This document shows, piece by piece, positions 23,305-29,212 of a stretch of 41,220 bases of DNA. Positions within the stretch are counted from its first letter, which is position 1, and each line of letters opens with the position of its first letter. Source of the DNA: a virus; IMG/VR virus record IMGVR_UViG_3300037493_003257, positions 1 through 41,220 of that record, one strand, 5' to 3'. The notes under the pieces are model-generated. The model saw only the letters and a program-made list of their open reading frames with translations, searched no databases and had not been told where the DNA came from. The position numbers and the translations under genes are program-made.

Positions 23305-23830
23305 GCTGCAAGACCTTGAGCAAATTGCACGCGCAAATGGATACTGGCACCGCATCGCCCCATTCCATGAGCAGGTCACCGCGATTGGTGAGGTGATGGA
23401 CGCCAAGATTCGTGAACTCACGCAGCGAGCGGAGGCGGCGGAAGCGGAGCGGGAGAGCGTGTCATCGCAACTGTGGGACTGCATGAACGAGCGGGAGGCA
23501 CTCCGCGCCGAACGCGATGCGCTGCGAAAGGGTCTGCTTGATCTGCTTGCGGTCGTGCATCGCGATGGCGGGCACCATACGGAAGCGGTCGGAACTCGGC
23601 AGTCTGTTGTCGATGCGGAACTCGCGGTCCATGCGCTGCGGAAGGATGCGGCGCGATTGAACTACTTAGACACGGTGCGTGATCCGTGTCCGCACCATGC
23701 GCGGCGTGGAGTGTTCGGAACCGAGTGGAGCATTGTCTTCACGCATCCCGCAACGCACACGCCGACGATCCGTGAAGCCCTCGACGCCGCGCTGGCAGTG
23801 CAGCCTACGACGGGAGACAAGCATGAGTAA
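23291..23830 (+). CDS. Coiled-coil early protein, paralogue 2 of 3
   Basis: 179 residues from ATG 23291 (overlap). The coil segment DAKIRELTQRAEAAEAERES, then REALRAERDALRKGLLDLLA, precedes a segment with ALRKDAARLNYLDTVRD and an end ALDAALAVQPTTGDKHE. The LRKDAARLxxL block matches LRKDAARYRWLR in paralogue 3, and the ending matches both neighbours. A region with GGHHTE and CPHHARRGVF is unique to this copy. Function unknown; three tandem copies suggest diversification of one scaffold or binding protein. Confidence 0.6.
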   Translation: MSEPTLQDLEQIARANGYWHRIAPFHEQVTAIGEVMDAKIRELTQRAEAAEAERESVSSQLWDCMNEREALRAERDALRKGLLDLLAVVHRDGGHHTEAVGTRQSVVDAELAVHALRKDAARLNYLDTVRDPCPHHARRGVFGTEWSIVFTHPATHTPTIREALDAALAVQPTTGDKHE

Positions 23831-23836
23831 GCCGAC
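23786..23836. repeat. Gene-junction direct repeat, copy 2
   Basis: This is the partner of 23253-23304. It spans the stop of paralogue 2 and start of paralogue 3 (MSKP). It differs by scattered substitutions and one base in length. Confidence 0.7.
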
Positions 23837-24233
23837 ACAGGAACAGATCGACGCCGTCTTTGCGGAGCTTGACATTGCGTTTCCACTTCGCAACGAAATC
23901 ACTATCGCAAAGGCGCTCGTCGAGGCCCGCGTGACTCTTGCCGCTGCTGCGAAGAGAGCGGATGCGGCGGAAGCACTCCGCGATGTGTGGGAGCTGAGGG
24001 CGCGGAAGGTGGTGCAGGAGCGGCGAACGTTGCGGGTTGAACGCGATGCGCTGCGGAAGGATGCGGCGCGGTATCGGTGGCTCCGAAGTCGGGACGTTGG
24101 CCCGTCGGGAATATGGGAGCTGTATGCAGGCGAAGCGTATCCATTGCACATGACGCTGAAATGCGAGATTGCGCTTGACGAAGCCATCGACGCCGCGATG
24201 GCGGTGCAGCCAACAACGGGAGGAGCAAAGTGA
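23823..24233 (+). CDS. Coiled-coil early protein, paralogue 3 of 3
   Basis: 136 residues from ATG 23823 (overlap). LVEARVTLAAAAKRADAAEA and a long helix (LRARKVVQERRTLRVERDAL) lead to RKDAARYRWLRSRDVGPSGI. That block resembles a common phage motif in which RYRWLR precedes a short variable segment and a final helix, here LDEAIDAAMAVQPTTGGAK. It shares its start (MSKPTQEQ against MSEPTLQD) and end with paralogue 2. It is coupled to the Ala-rich coil gene by GTGA. No function is known to me. Confidence 0.6.
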   Translation: MSKPTQEQIDAVFAELDIAFPLRNEITIAKALVEARVTLAAAAKRADAAEALRDVWELRARKVVQERRTLRVERDALRKDAARYRWLRSRDVGPSGIWELYAGEAYPLHMTLKCEIALDEAIDAAMAVQPTTGGAK

Positions 24234-24991
24234 TCACTACAGAGCAAGAGGCAGCAATCCGTGACACGCTGGCGACGATGCCGCACCTCGCCGTGGGCGT
24301 GGGCACCGCTGAACAAGCGTGTAGCATTGCCGCATTAAACCTCGCACTCACGGGCACACTGACCGACGACGTGCCCGACTGCATGAGTCTTGTGATCGGA
24401 CGCTGGATCATCTCCGTGCAAGATCGGATGCCAGCGACGATCCGCGACAGTGCCGAGTGGCGTGAATTGCTGGTGCTGGCGGCTGGCACGGGACGCGAAC
24501 ACGAAGAAGCACGCATCGCGCTAGTGCTGGCGTGGATGTGGGACGCGCTCGCGGTGGTGCAGCCGCGAGCCGACGCCGATGGGTACGGCGAGGCGTGGGC
24601 GACGATGCTGCGTGAGCGGACAGCGAAGGCAGCCACAGCCGCAGACGCAGCCGCACGCGCAGTCTCATCCGCACACGCAGCCGCATACGCACACGCAGAA
24701 GCCTCAGCCACAGCCGCAGCCGCACGCGCAGCCTCAGCCGCAGACGCAGCCGCAGACGCAGCAGCCTCAGCCGCAGACGCAGCCGCAGACGCAGCAGCCT
24801 CAGCCGCATACGCAGCAGCATACGCAGCAGCCTCAGCCGCATACGCAGCAGCCTCAGCCGCATACGCAGCAGCCGGATACGCAGCCGCATGGCAGGCAAT
24901 CGACCCCGTGGGCTGCTTGCGTCGACTGGTGGCGGTGACGTTCGACGAAGCGGTCACGACTGCGCTCGACCTTGCCGAGGCGGCCAAGTGA
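24230..24991 (+). CDS. Early protein with hendecad/heptad alanine coil
   Basis: 253 residues from GTG 24230 with GGGAGGAG upstream. Residues 1-115 are a mixed helical domain (PHLAVGVGTAEQACSIAALN, MSLVIGRWIISVQDRMP). Residues about 130-220 are Ala-rich; from 169 to 215 they follow S-AAD-AAAD-AAA twice, S-AAY-AAAY-AAA, then S-AAY-AAA twice, that is three 11-residue and two 7-residue units. This 3-4-4 then 3-4 spacing suits a right-handed then ordinary coiled coil. A helical C-terminal segment follows (CLRRLVAVTFDEAVTTALDL). Similar Ala-coil proteins exist in phages; function is unknown. Confidence 0.6.
   Translation: MITTEQEAAIRDTLATMPHLAVGVGTAEQACSIAALNLALTGTLTDDVPDCMSLVIGRWIISVQDRMPATIRDSAEWRELLVLAAGTGREHEEARIALVLAWMWDALAVVQPRADADGYGEAWATMLRERTAKAATAADAAARAVSSAHAAAYAHAEASATAAAARAASAADAAADAAASAADAAADAAASAAYAAAYAAASAAYAAASAAYAAAGYAAAWQAIDPVGCLRRLVAVTFDEAVTTALDLAEAAK
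24734..24874. repeat. 33/33/33/21/21-bp tandem repeat in the Ala coil
   Basis: Units start with TCAGCCGCA. Units 1 and 2 (24734-24766, 24767-24799) are identical 33-mers, unit 3 (24800-24832) is a 33-bp variant, and units 4 and 5 (24833-24853, 24854-24874) are identical 21-mers. The 12-bp difference keeps the frame and changes an 11-residue to a 7-residue unit. Slippage during replication is the simplest origin. Confidence 0.85.
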
Positions 24992-25281
24992 CCGCCGTGT
25001 GGGTGGTGCGCCCTCCGGTGATGACGTTGCAATGGCCGGTGCGCTATTTCAACGAAGAGAACATTGCGCGTGAAGTGCTGAAGTCACATCACGAGTTCGG
25101 CATCGAAAGCACAATCACCCGCGAAACCCTCCTCACCCCGGCACACGCGGCGGTGATTGGAACGGTGAAGCAGTTTCTTGACATCTACAACAACGAAACG
25201 GTCAGTGATCCCAACGCAGCCGCTTGGGCGATTGGAGAGATGGAATGCGCCGTTGCCACCCTTCGTGAACTGGAGACATAA
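24988..25281 (+). CDS. Hypothetical early protein, AVATLRELE family member 1 (97 aa)
   Basis: 97 residues from GTG 24988 (GTGA overlap). The N-terminus is VWVVRPPVMTLQWPVRYFNE; a helix with VIGTVKQFLDIYNNE follows, and the end is EMECAVATLRELET. The nine-residue ending AVATLRELE recurs in the protein at 25490-25804, so the two genes probably share an ancestor or a C-terminal module. No function is recognised. Confidence 0.5.
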   Translation: MTAVWVVRPPVMTLQWPVRYFNEENIAREVLKSHHEFGIESTITRETLLTPAHAAVIGTVKQFLDIYNNETVSDPNAAAWAIGEMECAVATLRELET

Positions 25282-25283
25282 AC

Positions 25284-25493
25284 ATGAGCAACATCATGAA
25301 GCGCGTAAGTTATCGCTGGCCCCGCAATGCGTTCCTCTCTGCGGCTAGCGTGCTGGCGGTACTGCAACTCATAGGTGTCACATCGGAGCCGGTCTTTATG
25401 GCCGCTGCAATACTGTGGGCATGCACGGTATTGTGGTCTATTGGGGCCGTCGTCTGGAATGCGTGGGTGGCGACGAAGGCGGTGCAGCAATGA
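25284..25493 (+). CDS. Two-span small membrane protein (69 aa)
   Basis: 69 residues from ATG 25284. After a basic N-terminus (IMKRVSYRWPRN) there are two hydrophobic segments: FLSAASVLAVLQLIGV and MAAAILWACTVLWSIGAVVW, joined by a short loop (TSEP). The topology is a small hairpin membrane protein. It has a holin-like size but is far from the lysis genes, so another membrane role is as likely. Confidence 0.5.
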   Translation: MSNIMKRVSYRWPRNAFLSAASVLAVLQLIGVTSEPVFMAAAILWACTVLWSIGAVVWNAWVATKAVQQ

Positions 25494-25804
25494 CAGCGCA
25501 CCAAGACTCAGGCCTTCGCTGCCTTGTGTTTCACGGCGACGGCGGTGGGCAGTGCATCGAGTGTACGTGCGGCGTGACGGTGAGGCCGAGGGAGTGGCAA
25601 GCGCACCTTGACTTCAACAGACAAGAGGACGCACGGCTCAAACGCTTGGCTCGACTGCCTGAAGCTGAGAAGGCGGTGATTGAGGCGGCGAAGGTGATGG
25701 CGCACCAAATCCCAATTTCTGACAGCTATCACAGATGGGTGGCCGCGCAAAACGGGTTGCTGGCCGCCGTGGCCACCCTTCGCGAACTGGAGGGCGAGGT
25801 ATGA
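25490..25804 (+). CDS. Hypothetical early protein, AVATLRELE family member 2 (104 aa)
   Basis: 104 residues from ATG 25490 (overlap). The N-terminal third has several Cys and His residues (LRCLVFHGDGGGQCIECTCG), a possible metal site though not a standard zinc finger. A helix follows (RQEDARLKRLARLPEAEKAV), and the end is AAVATLRELEGEV, like the protein at 24988. Function unknown. Confidence 0.5.
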   Translation: MTAHQDSGLRCLVFHGDGGGQCIECTCGVTVRPREWQAHLDFNRQEDARLKRLARLPEAEKAVIEAAKVMAHQIPISDSYHRWVAAQNGLLAAVATLRELEGEV

Positions 25805-25989
25805 GAGGCGAAACAATCTGGAACGGGTACGGACCTGAGATTTGCCGCATCAACGGGGACGGCTCGACGACCTACAATTGGGATGCCATCACCGCCGAAG
25901 CCGCAAAGTGGAAGCCCCATAATGTCAACATTACAACTTGCATCGCCAAACTGCTGATTCCATTCAAACCAAAGGAGGGCGAGGCATGA
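25801..25989 (+). CDS. Small hypothetical early protein (62 aa)
   Basis: 62 residues from ATG 25801 (ATGA overlap). It has a glycine/aromatic N-terminus (GETIWNGYGPEICRINGDGS), then a short helix (WDAITAEAAKWKPH) and a strand/Pro/Lys ending (CIAKLLIPFKPKEGEA). There are two cysteines. No family is recognised; coding is supported by overlaps on both sides. Confidence 0.5.
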   Translation: MRGETIWNGYGPEICRINGDGSTTYNWDAITAEAAKWKPHNVNITTCIAKLLIPFKPKEGEA

Positions 25990-26252
25990 CCGGCACTTAC
26001 GGAGTCACCATCACCGGCAACGTGGCCGTTGTCACACTGTCAATCTCCGCGCTCTGGTGGCTCGCCGTGACGGTGCTGGCAGGGTTGTTCCTCACCTGGA
26101 CGACGGTGCGGGAGTGGGTGGGCGGTGTGCTGGCGCGGGTGTGGCAGGAGGACAAGAAGCCGGCAAGGGTCGGGACTGGGTGGGCATCCACTACTGACCT
26201 TATTCAGCCCTGCGCCGCAAACACTCACAAGGGGCTGAAGGTATGGGAGTGA
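25986..26252 (+). CDS. Small membrane protein (88 aa)
   Basis: 88 residues from ATG 25986 (overlap). Two hydrophobic stretches are visible: NVAVVTLSISALWW and LAVTVLAGLFLTW; they may form one long or two short membrane spans, followed by a basic soluble tail (VREWVGGVLARVWQEDKKPA). The last ten bases overlap the first winged-helix gene. Function unknown. Confidence 0.5.
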   Translation: MTGTYGVTITGNVAVVTLSISALWWLAVTVLAGLFLTWTTVREWVGGVLARVWQEDKKPARVGTGWASTTDLIQPCAANTHKGLKVWE

Positions 26253-26671
26253 ACGGCTATCGGACGCCGAACGGCCGCGACGCGGCGCGGGTGCGTCGGG
26301 CGAGCATCCGGCACGCGGTCGCGGTGGGCATCGTGCAGCATCCCGGCGCGACGGTGCGGACGCTCGCGCGGGCGCTGCATCTCGAAGATCTGAGCGTCAA
26401 GAAGGCGCTCGAACACTGGCGCTCCCGTCGGTTCATGCGGAGCGCGCGCGTGGCCGACTGCAAGGGGGTGGCGTGCCTGTGGTTCGCGGAGGACGAGCTG
26501 GTGGCGCTCGTGCAGTCGGGCGCGATTCAATCGCTCAAGGCGCTTGACGTGGCCGACGGCGCGGCCTCGATCCCGAATCCGTGGACGCATCCGTACCGCA
26601 TCGGGCGCAGCCTGAGCACGCGCGAGGCGGCGCCGTTGGACTATGCGTCACCGATGTGGGGGGCGGCGTGA
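26243..26671 (+). CDS. Winged-helix protein, tandem paralogue 1 of 3
   Basis: 142 residues from ATG 26243. A winged-helix-type segment is visible: VRRASIRHAVAVGIVQHPGA, TVRTLARALHLEDLSVKKAL, EHWRSRRFMRSARV and a wing-like strand (CKGVACLWFAED). The C-terminus ends PLDYASPMWGAA, a motif kept in the next two genes (VDYGSP and LDYADP). I infer DNA binding from the HTH pattern and duplication from the shared ending and adjacency. Target unknown. Confidence 0.55.
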   Translation: MGVNGYRTPNGRDAARVRRASIRHAVAVGIVQHPGATVRTLARALHLEDLSVKKALEHWRSRRFMRSARVADCKGVACLWFAEDELVALVQSGAIQSLKALDVADGAASIPNPWTHPYRIGRSLSTREAAPLDYASPMWGAA

Positions 26672-27105
26672 GAGACTATCGGATTTCCAAGCAGTGGCCG
26701 GCCGTTGAGGCGCGGGCCGTGGTGCCCTACGACGTATTCCGGCACCGCATGATGGACGGGTGGAGCGCGATCGACGCGGCGATGACGCCGGCGCGGACGT
26801 ATGTGAGCACGGCGGCGCGGGTGCGCGAGGCGGTGGCGAATACGCCAGGTATCACCACGACCGCGCTCGCGGCGACGCTCGACGTGACGCCGCTCCAGAT
26901 GCATTTCACCGTCGCGCGGGAGTGCCGCGAGGGGCGCATGACGCGCACGCTCGTGGCGAAGGGCGCCAAAGGCCAGCGGCCGGTGTATGCGGTGGAGATG
27001 GCGGAGGTGGCGATCACCATGGCGCCGGTGGTCACGGAGGTCGTGCTCGTGCGACGCGCCCCGACGGTGGACTACGGGTCACCGTTCGCGCGGAGGGCGT
27101 CATGA
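26668..27105 (+). CDS. Winged-helix protein, tandem paralogue 2 of 3
   Basis: 145 residues from GTG 26668 (GTGA overlap). The N-terminus has VVPYDVFRHRMMDGWSAIDA, then AARVREAVANTPGITTTALA and ECREGRMTRTL, a winged-helix pattern. It aligns with paralogue 3 over most of its length (both have RxRMxxGW, an Arg-rich helix and PGIT before the HTH). The end is PTVDYGSPFARRAS. Role inferred as DNA binding, possibly as homo- or heteromers with its neighbours. Confidence 0.55.
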   Translation: MRDYRISKQWPAVEARAVVPYDVFRHRMMDGWSAIDAAMTPARTYVSTAARVREAVANTPGITTTALAATLDVTPLQMHFTVARECREGRMTRTLVAKGAKGQRPVYAVEMAEVAITMAPVVTEVVLVRRAPTVDYGSPFARRAS

Positions 27106-27626
27106 CCTCGACCCGGAACCGAATCATCGTGGAGCGCACCGGCTTCCGCGACACGGCGGAACAGTGGGCGCTACTGAAGGACCGGTGCGTGGTGGACCGC
27201 GAGACGCTGCGCGACCGCATGCGACGTGGCTGGGCGCTCGAGACGGCGCTCGTGATGCCCAAGGCGTGGCGGCGGCCGGTCATCGCACGGATCCGCGCCA
27301 TCGTGCGGCAGTCGCCGGGGATCACGTTTGAGGGCGTGCGGGCGGCGGTGCCGGACATGGCGCCGTCCATCGTCGAGCGGACGCTCGGGCGCGAGGTCAC
27401 GGCGGGACGCCTTCGCGTCGAGGCGGGGGCGGTTCCGCGGTATTGGGTGGTGGCAGACGACGAACAGCCACGGCCGCGCGGGCGCCCGCACGTTGAGGAC
27501 GCTTGGACACCGGCGGCGTGGCTTCATCCGATCCGTGCGGCGGCCACAATGCCAGAGGCGATGCCGGTGCGACGGGCGGCGGATGTGCGACCGTTGGATT
27601 ATGCGGACCCGCGGAGGGGCGCGTGA
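27102..27626 (+). CDS. Winged-helix protein, tandem paralogue 3 of 3
   Basis: 174 residues from ATG 27102 (ATGA overlap). VVDRETLRDRMRRGWALETA, then ARIRAIVRQSPGITFEGVRA and ERTLGREVTAGRLRVEA, is a winged-helix pattern matching paralogue 2. It has a longer C-terminal part with a basic/Pro segment (DEQPRPRGRPHVEDAW) and ends PLDYADPRRGA. The three genes are translationally coupled. They may set a regulatory or replication-related complex, which the sequence does not show directly. Confidence 0.55.
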   Translation: MTSTRNRIIVERTGFRDTAEQWALLKDRCVVDRETLRDRMRRGWALETALVMPKAWRRPVIARIRAIVRQSPGITFEGVRAAVPDMAPSIVERTLGREVTAGRLRVEAGAVPRYWVVADDEQPRPRGRPHVEDAWTPAAWLHPIRAAATMPEAMPVRRAADVRPLDYADPRRGA

Positions 27627-27805
27627 GCGGCTCGCGGATCCGGATTTGGAATCGTCAGACCCGGTGGCTAGGGTTCATGGTCGGTGTTGATGCCACCGAC
27701 GCAGGTTCTGTGGACGATCAACGCCCCGGAGTCTCCGTGCCCACGGCGCAAGCGGTGGGGCATCACGCGGAGGCTCGGGGCGTTTTTTGTGGGGACAGGG
27801 GATGA
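27623..27805 (+). CDS. Uncertain small ORF spanning hairpin region (60 aa)
   Basis: The frame runs from GTG 27623 (GTGA overlap with paralogue 3) to TGA 27803-27805, which overlaps the HNH start at 27802. The product is SGSRIRIWNRQTRWLGFMVG followed by low-complexity sequence ending VFCGDRG. A terminator-like hairpin with six T residues lies inside it, so coding and termination compete here. The junction overlaps favour a gene; the hairpins favour a non-coding regulatory region. Confidence 0.3.
   Translation: MSGSRIRIWNRQTRWLGFMVGVDATDAGSVDDQRPGVSVPTAQAVGHHAEARGVFCGDRG
27680..27700 (+). other. Perfect 7-bp hairpin upstream of the terminator
   Basis: GTCGGTG (27680-27686) and CACCGAC (27694-27700) form a perfect stem with a 7-base loop. 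It lies 20 bp before the larger hairpin at 27721-27788. The pair could be an attenuator or RNA-binding site. Function is inferred only. Confidence 0.5.
27721..27788 (+). terminator. Rho-independent terminator or attenuator with long hairpin
   Basis: ACGCCCCGGAGTCTCCG (27721-27737) pairs almost completely with CGGAGGCTCGGGGCGT (27768-27783), one bulge and one wobble apart, around a loop with its own partial GTGCCCAC/GTGGGGCA pairing. Six T residues follow (27783-27788). It separates the winged-helix genes from the HNH/helicase genes and could end or attenuate that transcript. Confidence 0.65.
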
Positions 27806-28248
27806 TGACGCGAGACGGTGGAGAGACGGCGCAGGGCGATCCGGTGACGAGGGTGGCGTCGGTTGCGCGATTGATTGAGCGGATGGAGCGCGTCAGTAAG
27901 GGGCTCCGCGCCATGACGATGGGCAGCAAGGGGACCAACCTGAGTGTGCCGCGCGCCGTGTTGGAGCACCACAGCAGCGCCGTGGATGGCGTGTTGGCCG
28001 ACTTGCGCGGCCTCGATGGCGCGACGCCGGAGCGAAAGGTCACGGCGCGAGACCGTCATGCCGTGTTGCTCGCGGCGTGGGATGCCGGCCGTGGCGGCTG
28101 GTGGTGCGCGAAATGCGCCGCCCATGTGACGGAGCGGTCGGGTGTCCATGTGGACCATGTGGTGCCGTTGGCACGAGGCGGGAGCAATGGGCGCGACAAC
28201 CTGCAAATCCTGTGCGCCGCCTGCAACTTGGCTAAGGGGGCCGCATGA
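27802..28248 (+). CDS. HNH endonuclease (148 aa)
   Basis: 148 residues from ATG 27802 (a second ATG follows at once). The C-terminal half is a classical HNH domain: WWCAKCAAHV, VHVDHVVPLARGGSNGRDNL and LCAACNLAKG, with two CxxC pairs and catalytic-type HVDHVVPLARGG, N of GRDNL. The N-terminal half is helical and basic. HNH enzymes nick or cut DNA; this type is frequent in phages as free-standing nucleases. It lies before the helicase gene cluster, coupled by ATGA to the next gene. Confidence 0.8.
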   Translation: MMTRDGGETAQGDPVTRVASVARLIERMERVSKGLRAMTMGSKGTNLSVPRAVLEHHSSAVDGVLADLRGLDGATPERKVTARDRHAVLLAAWDAGRGGWWCAKCAAHVTERSGVHVDHVVPLARGGSNGRDNLQILCAACNLAKGAA

Positions 28249-28763
28249 GTGCCTTATTGGTGGCGGTGCGGGTGCCTCGATCGGATCATTTGGGGTTAGA
28301 CGACCCAGACGGCGCGTGGCGCCTAACGCCACGGGCGCGCATGGTCACGATGCGGTCGATGGCAAAGGCCATGCAGATCACGCCGTTGGCGCCGTATGTG
28401 CGAGTTGGGCAGGGGGTGGGCGTGGTGCGCGCGACGGCGGTTCGGGCGTTGCGTCGGCAGTTTGACGACGGGGCGGCGCTGGCGTCGGAGTGCCTGAGCT
28501 GCCGGACGCTGTCGCTCGCGGCGGCATACAAGGGGATGGACCCGTCCGTGCGATGGGCCGATATGGGCGAGCTCGACGAGTGGCCGATGGCGCTGCGGGT
28601 CGATGCGCGGCGATTGGCGGAGCGGTTTACCGTGCTTGCGTCGGCCCTGTGGTGCCTGGCGTGCGACAGCGAACCGGCCGCCTCGGCGGGGCTGTGGTGC
28701 CTCTGGTGCGAGCATCACGCCAACCCGCCGCGCGCGGCGTCGGGCACCCGGGGGCCGACATGA
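28245..28763 (+). CDS. Hypothetical protein with CxxC pairs (172 aa)
   Basis: 172 residues from ATG 28245 (ATGA overlap with the HNH gene). The C-terminal half has three CxxC pairs (CLSC, CLAC and CLWC followed by EHH), which suggests one or more zinc-binding sites. The N-terminal half is basic and strand/helix mixed (LTPRARMVTMRSMAKAMQIT). I do not recognise a family. With the HNH gene before and the helicase two genes after, a DNA-related role is plausible but not shown. Confidence 0.45.
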   Translation: MSALLVAVRVPRSDHLGLDDPDGAWRLTPRARMVTMRSMAKAMQITPLAPYVRVGQGVGVVRATAVRALRRQFDDGAALASECLSCRTLSLAAAYKGMDPSVRWADMGELDEWPMALRVDARRLAERFTVLASALWCLACDSEPAASAGLWCLWCEHHANPPRAASGTRGPT

Positions 28764-29212
28764 CGGCCACGACCGCGCGCCGGAGCGTGCCGGCTTGGAT
28801 CGACGACGCGCAGCACGCGTTGACCGAGTGGGCCGACGGGCGCGCCGCGGCGCTCTCCGTGGACACGTTGCGGGCGCTGGTGGCGACGCCGCAGCGGCCG
28901 ATCCGCTCGGCAACCGACCGACATACTTACTGGAGCGAGACGTATGAGCGCATGATGAAAGAGCAGCTGCGGGACGGCGTGCCGCTGGACGGCGGCGCTG
29001 ACGTGGTGGACGCGTGGCGCGCCCGACAGGATGCGCGGCAGTCGGCCATGGATGACGTGCTCGACGCGCACGCCGAGTGCCTTGTGGCGTCGGCCTCGTT
29101 GGCGGTGGGGACGGGCGGCGACCGAGGGGCAGGACCGGCACGCCGGCGGCCGTCCAAGCGGCGCCGCACGTCGGCGGATGCCTATTTGGCGTCGATCGGG
29201 GGTGACGCATGA
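28760..29212 (+). CDS. Hypothetical protein before the helicase (150 aa)
   Basis: 150 residues from ATG 28760 (ATGA overlap). It is helical, with WIDDAQHALTEWADGRAAAL, HTYWSETYERMMKEQLRDGV and a basic tail (GPARRRPSKRRRTSADAYLA). The basic C-terminus suggests nucleic-acid contact. It is coupled to the helicase gene by ATGA, so it may be a helicase accessory or loader. That role is inference; there is no loader motif. Confidence 0.45.
   Translation: MTATTARRSVPAWIDDAQHALTEWADGRAAALSVDTLRALVATPQRPIRSATDRHTYWSETYERMMKEQLRDGVPLDGGADVVDAWRARQDARQSAMDDVLDAHAECLVASASLAVGTGGDRGAGPARRRPSKRRRTSADAYLASIGGDA

Noticed and set aside
24579-24938. Gln/Pro/His-rich +2 frame over the Ala repeat
   Set aside because: It is a by-product of the 33/21-bp repeat in another frame; the Ala frame has a start, ribosome site and flanking domains.
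27684-27878. Alternative 64-codon frame over the hairpin region
   Set aside because: It overlaps the HNH start deeply, has no coupling or motif, and crosses both hairpins.
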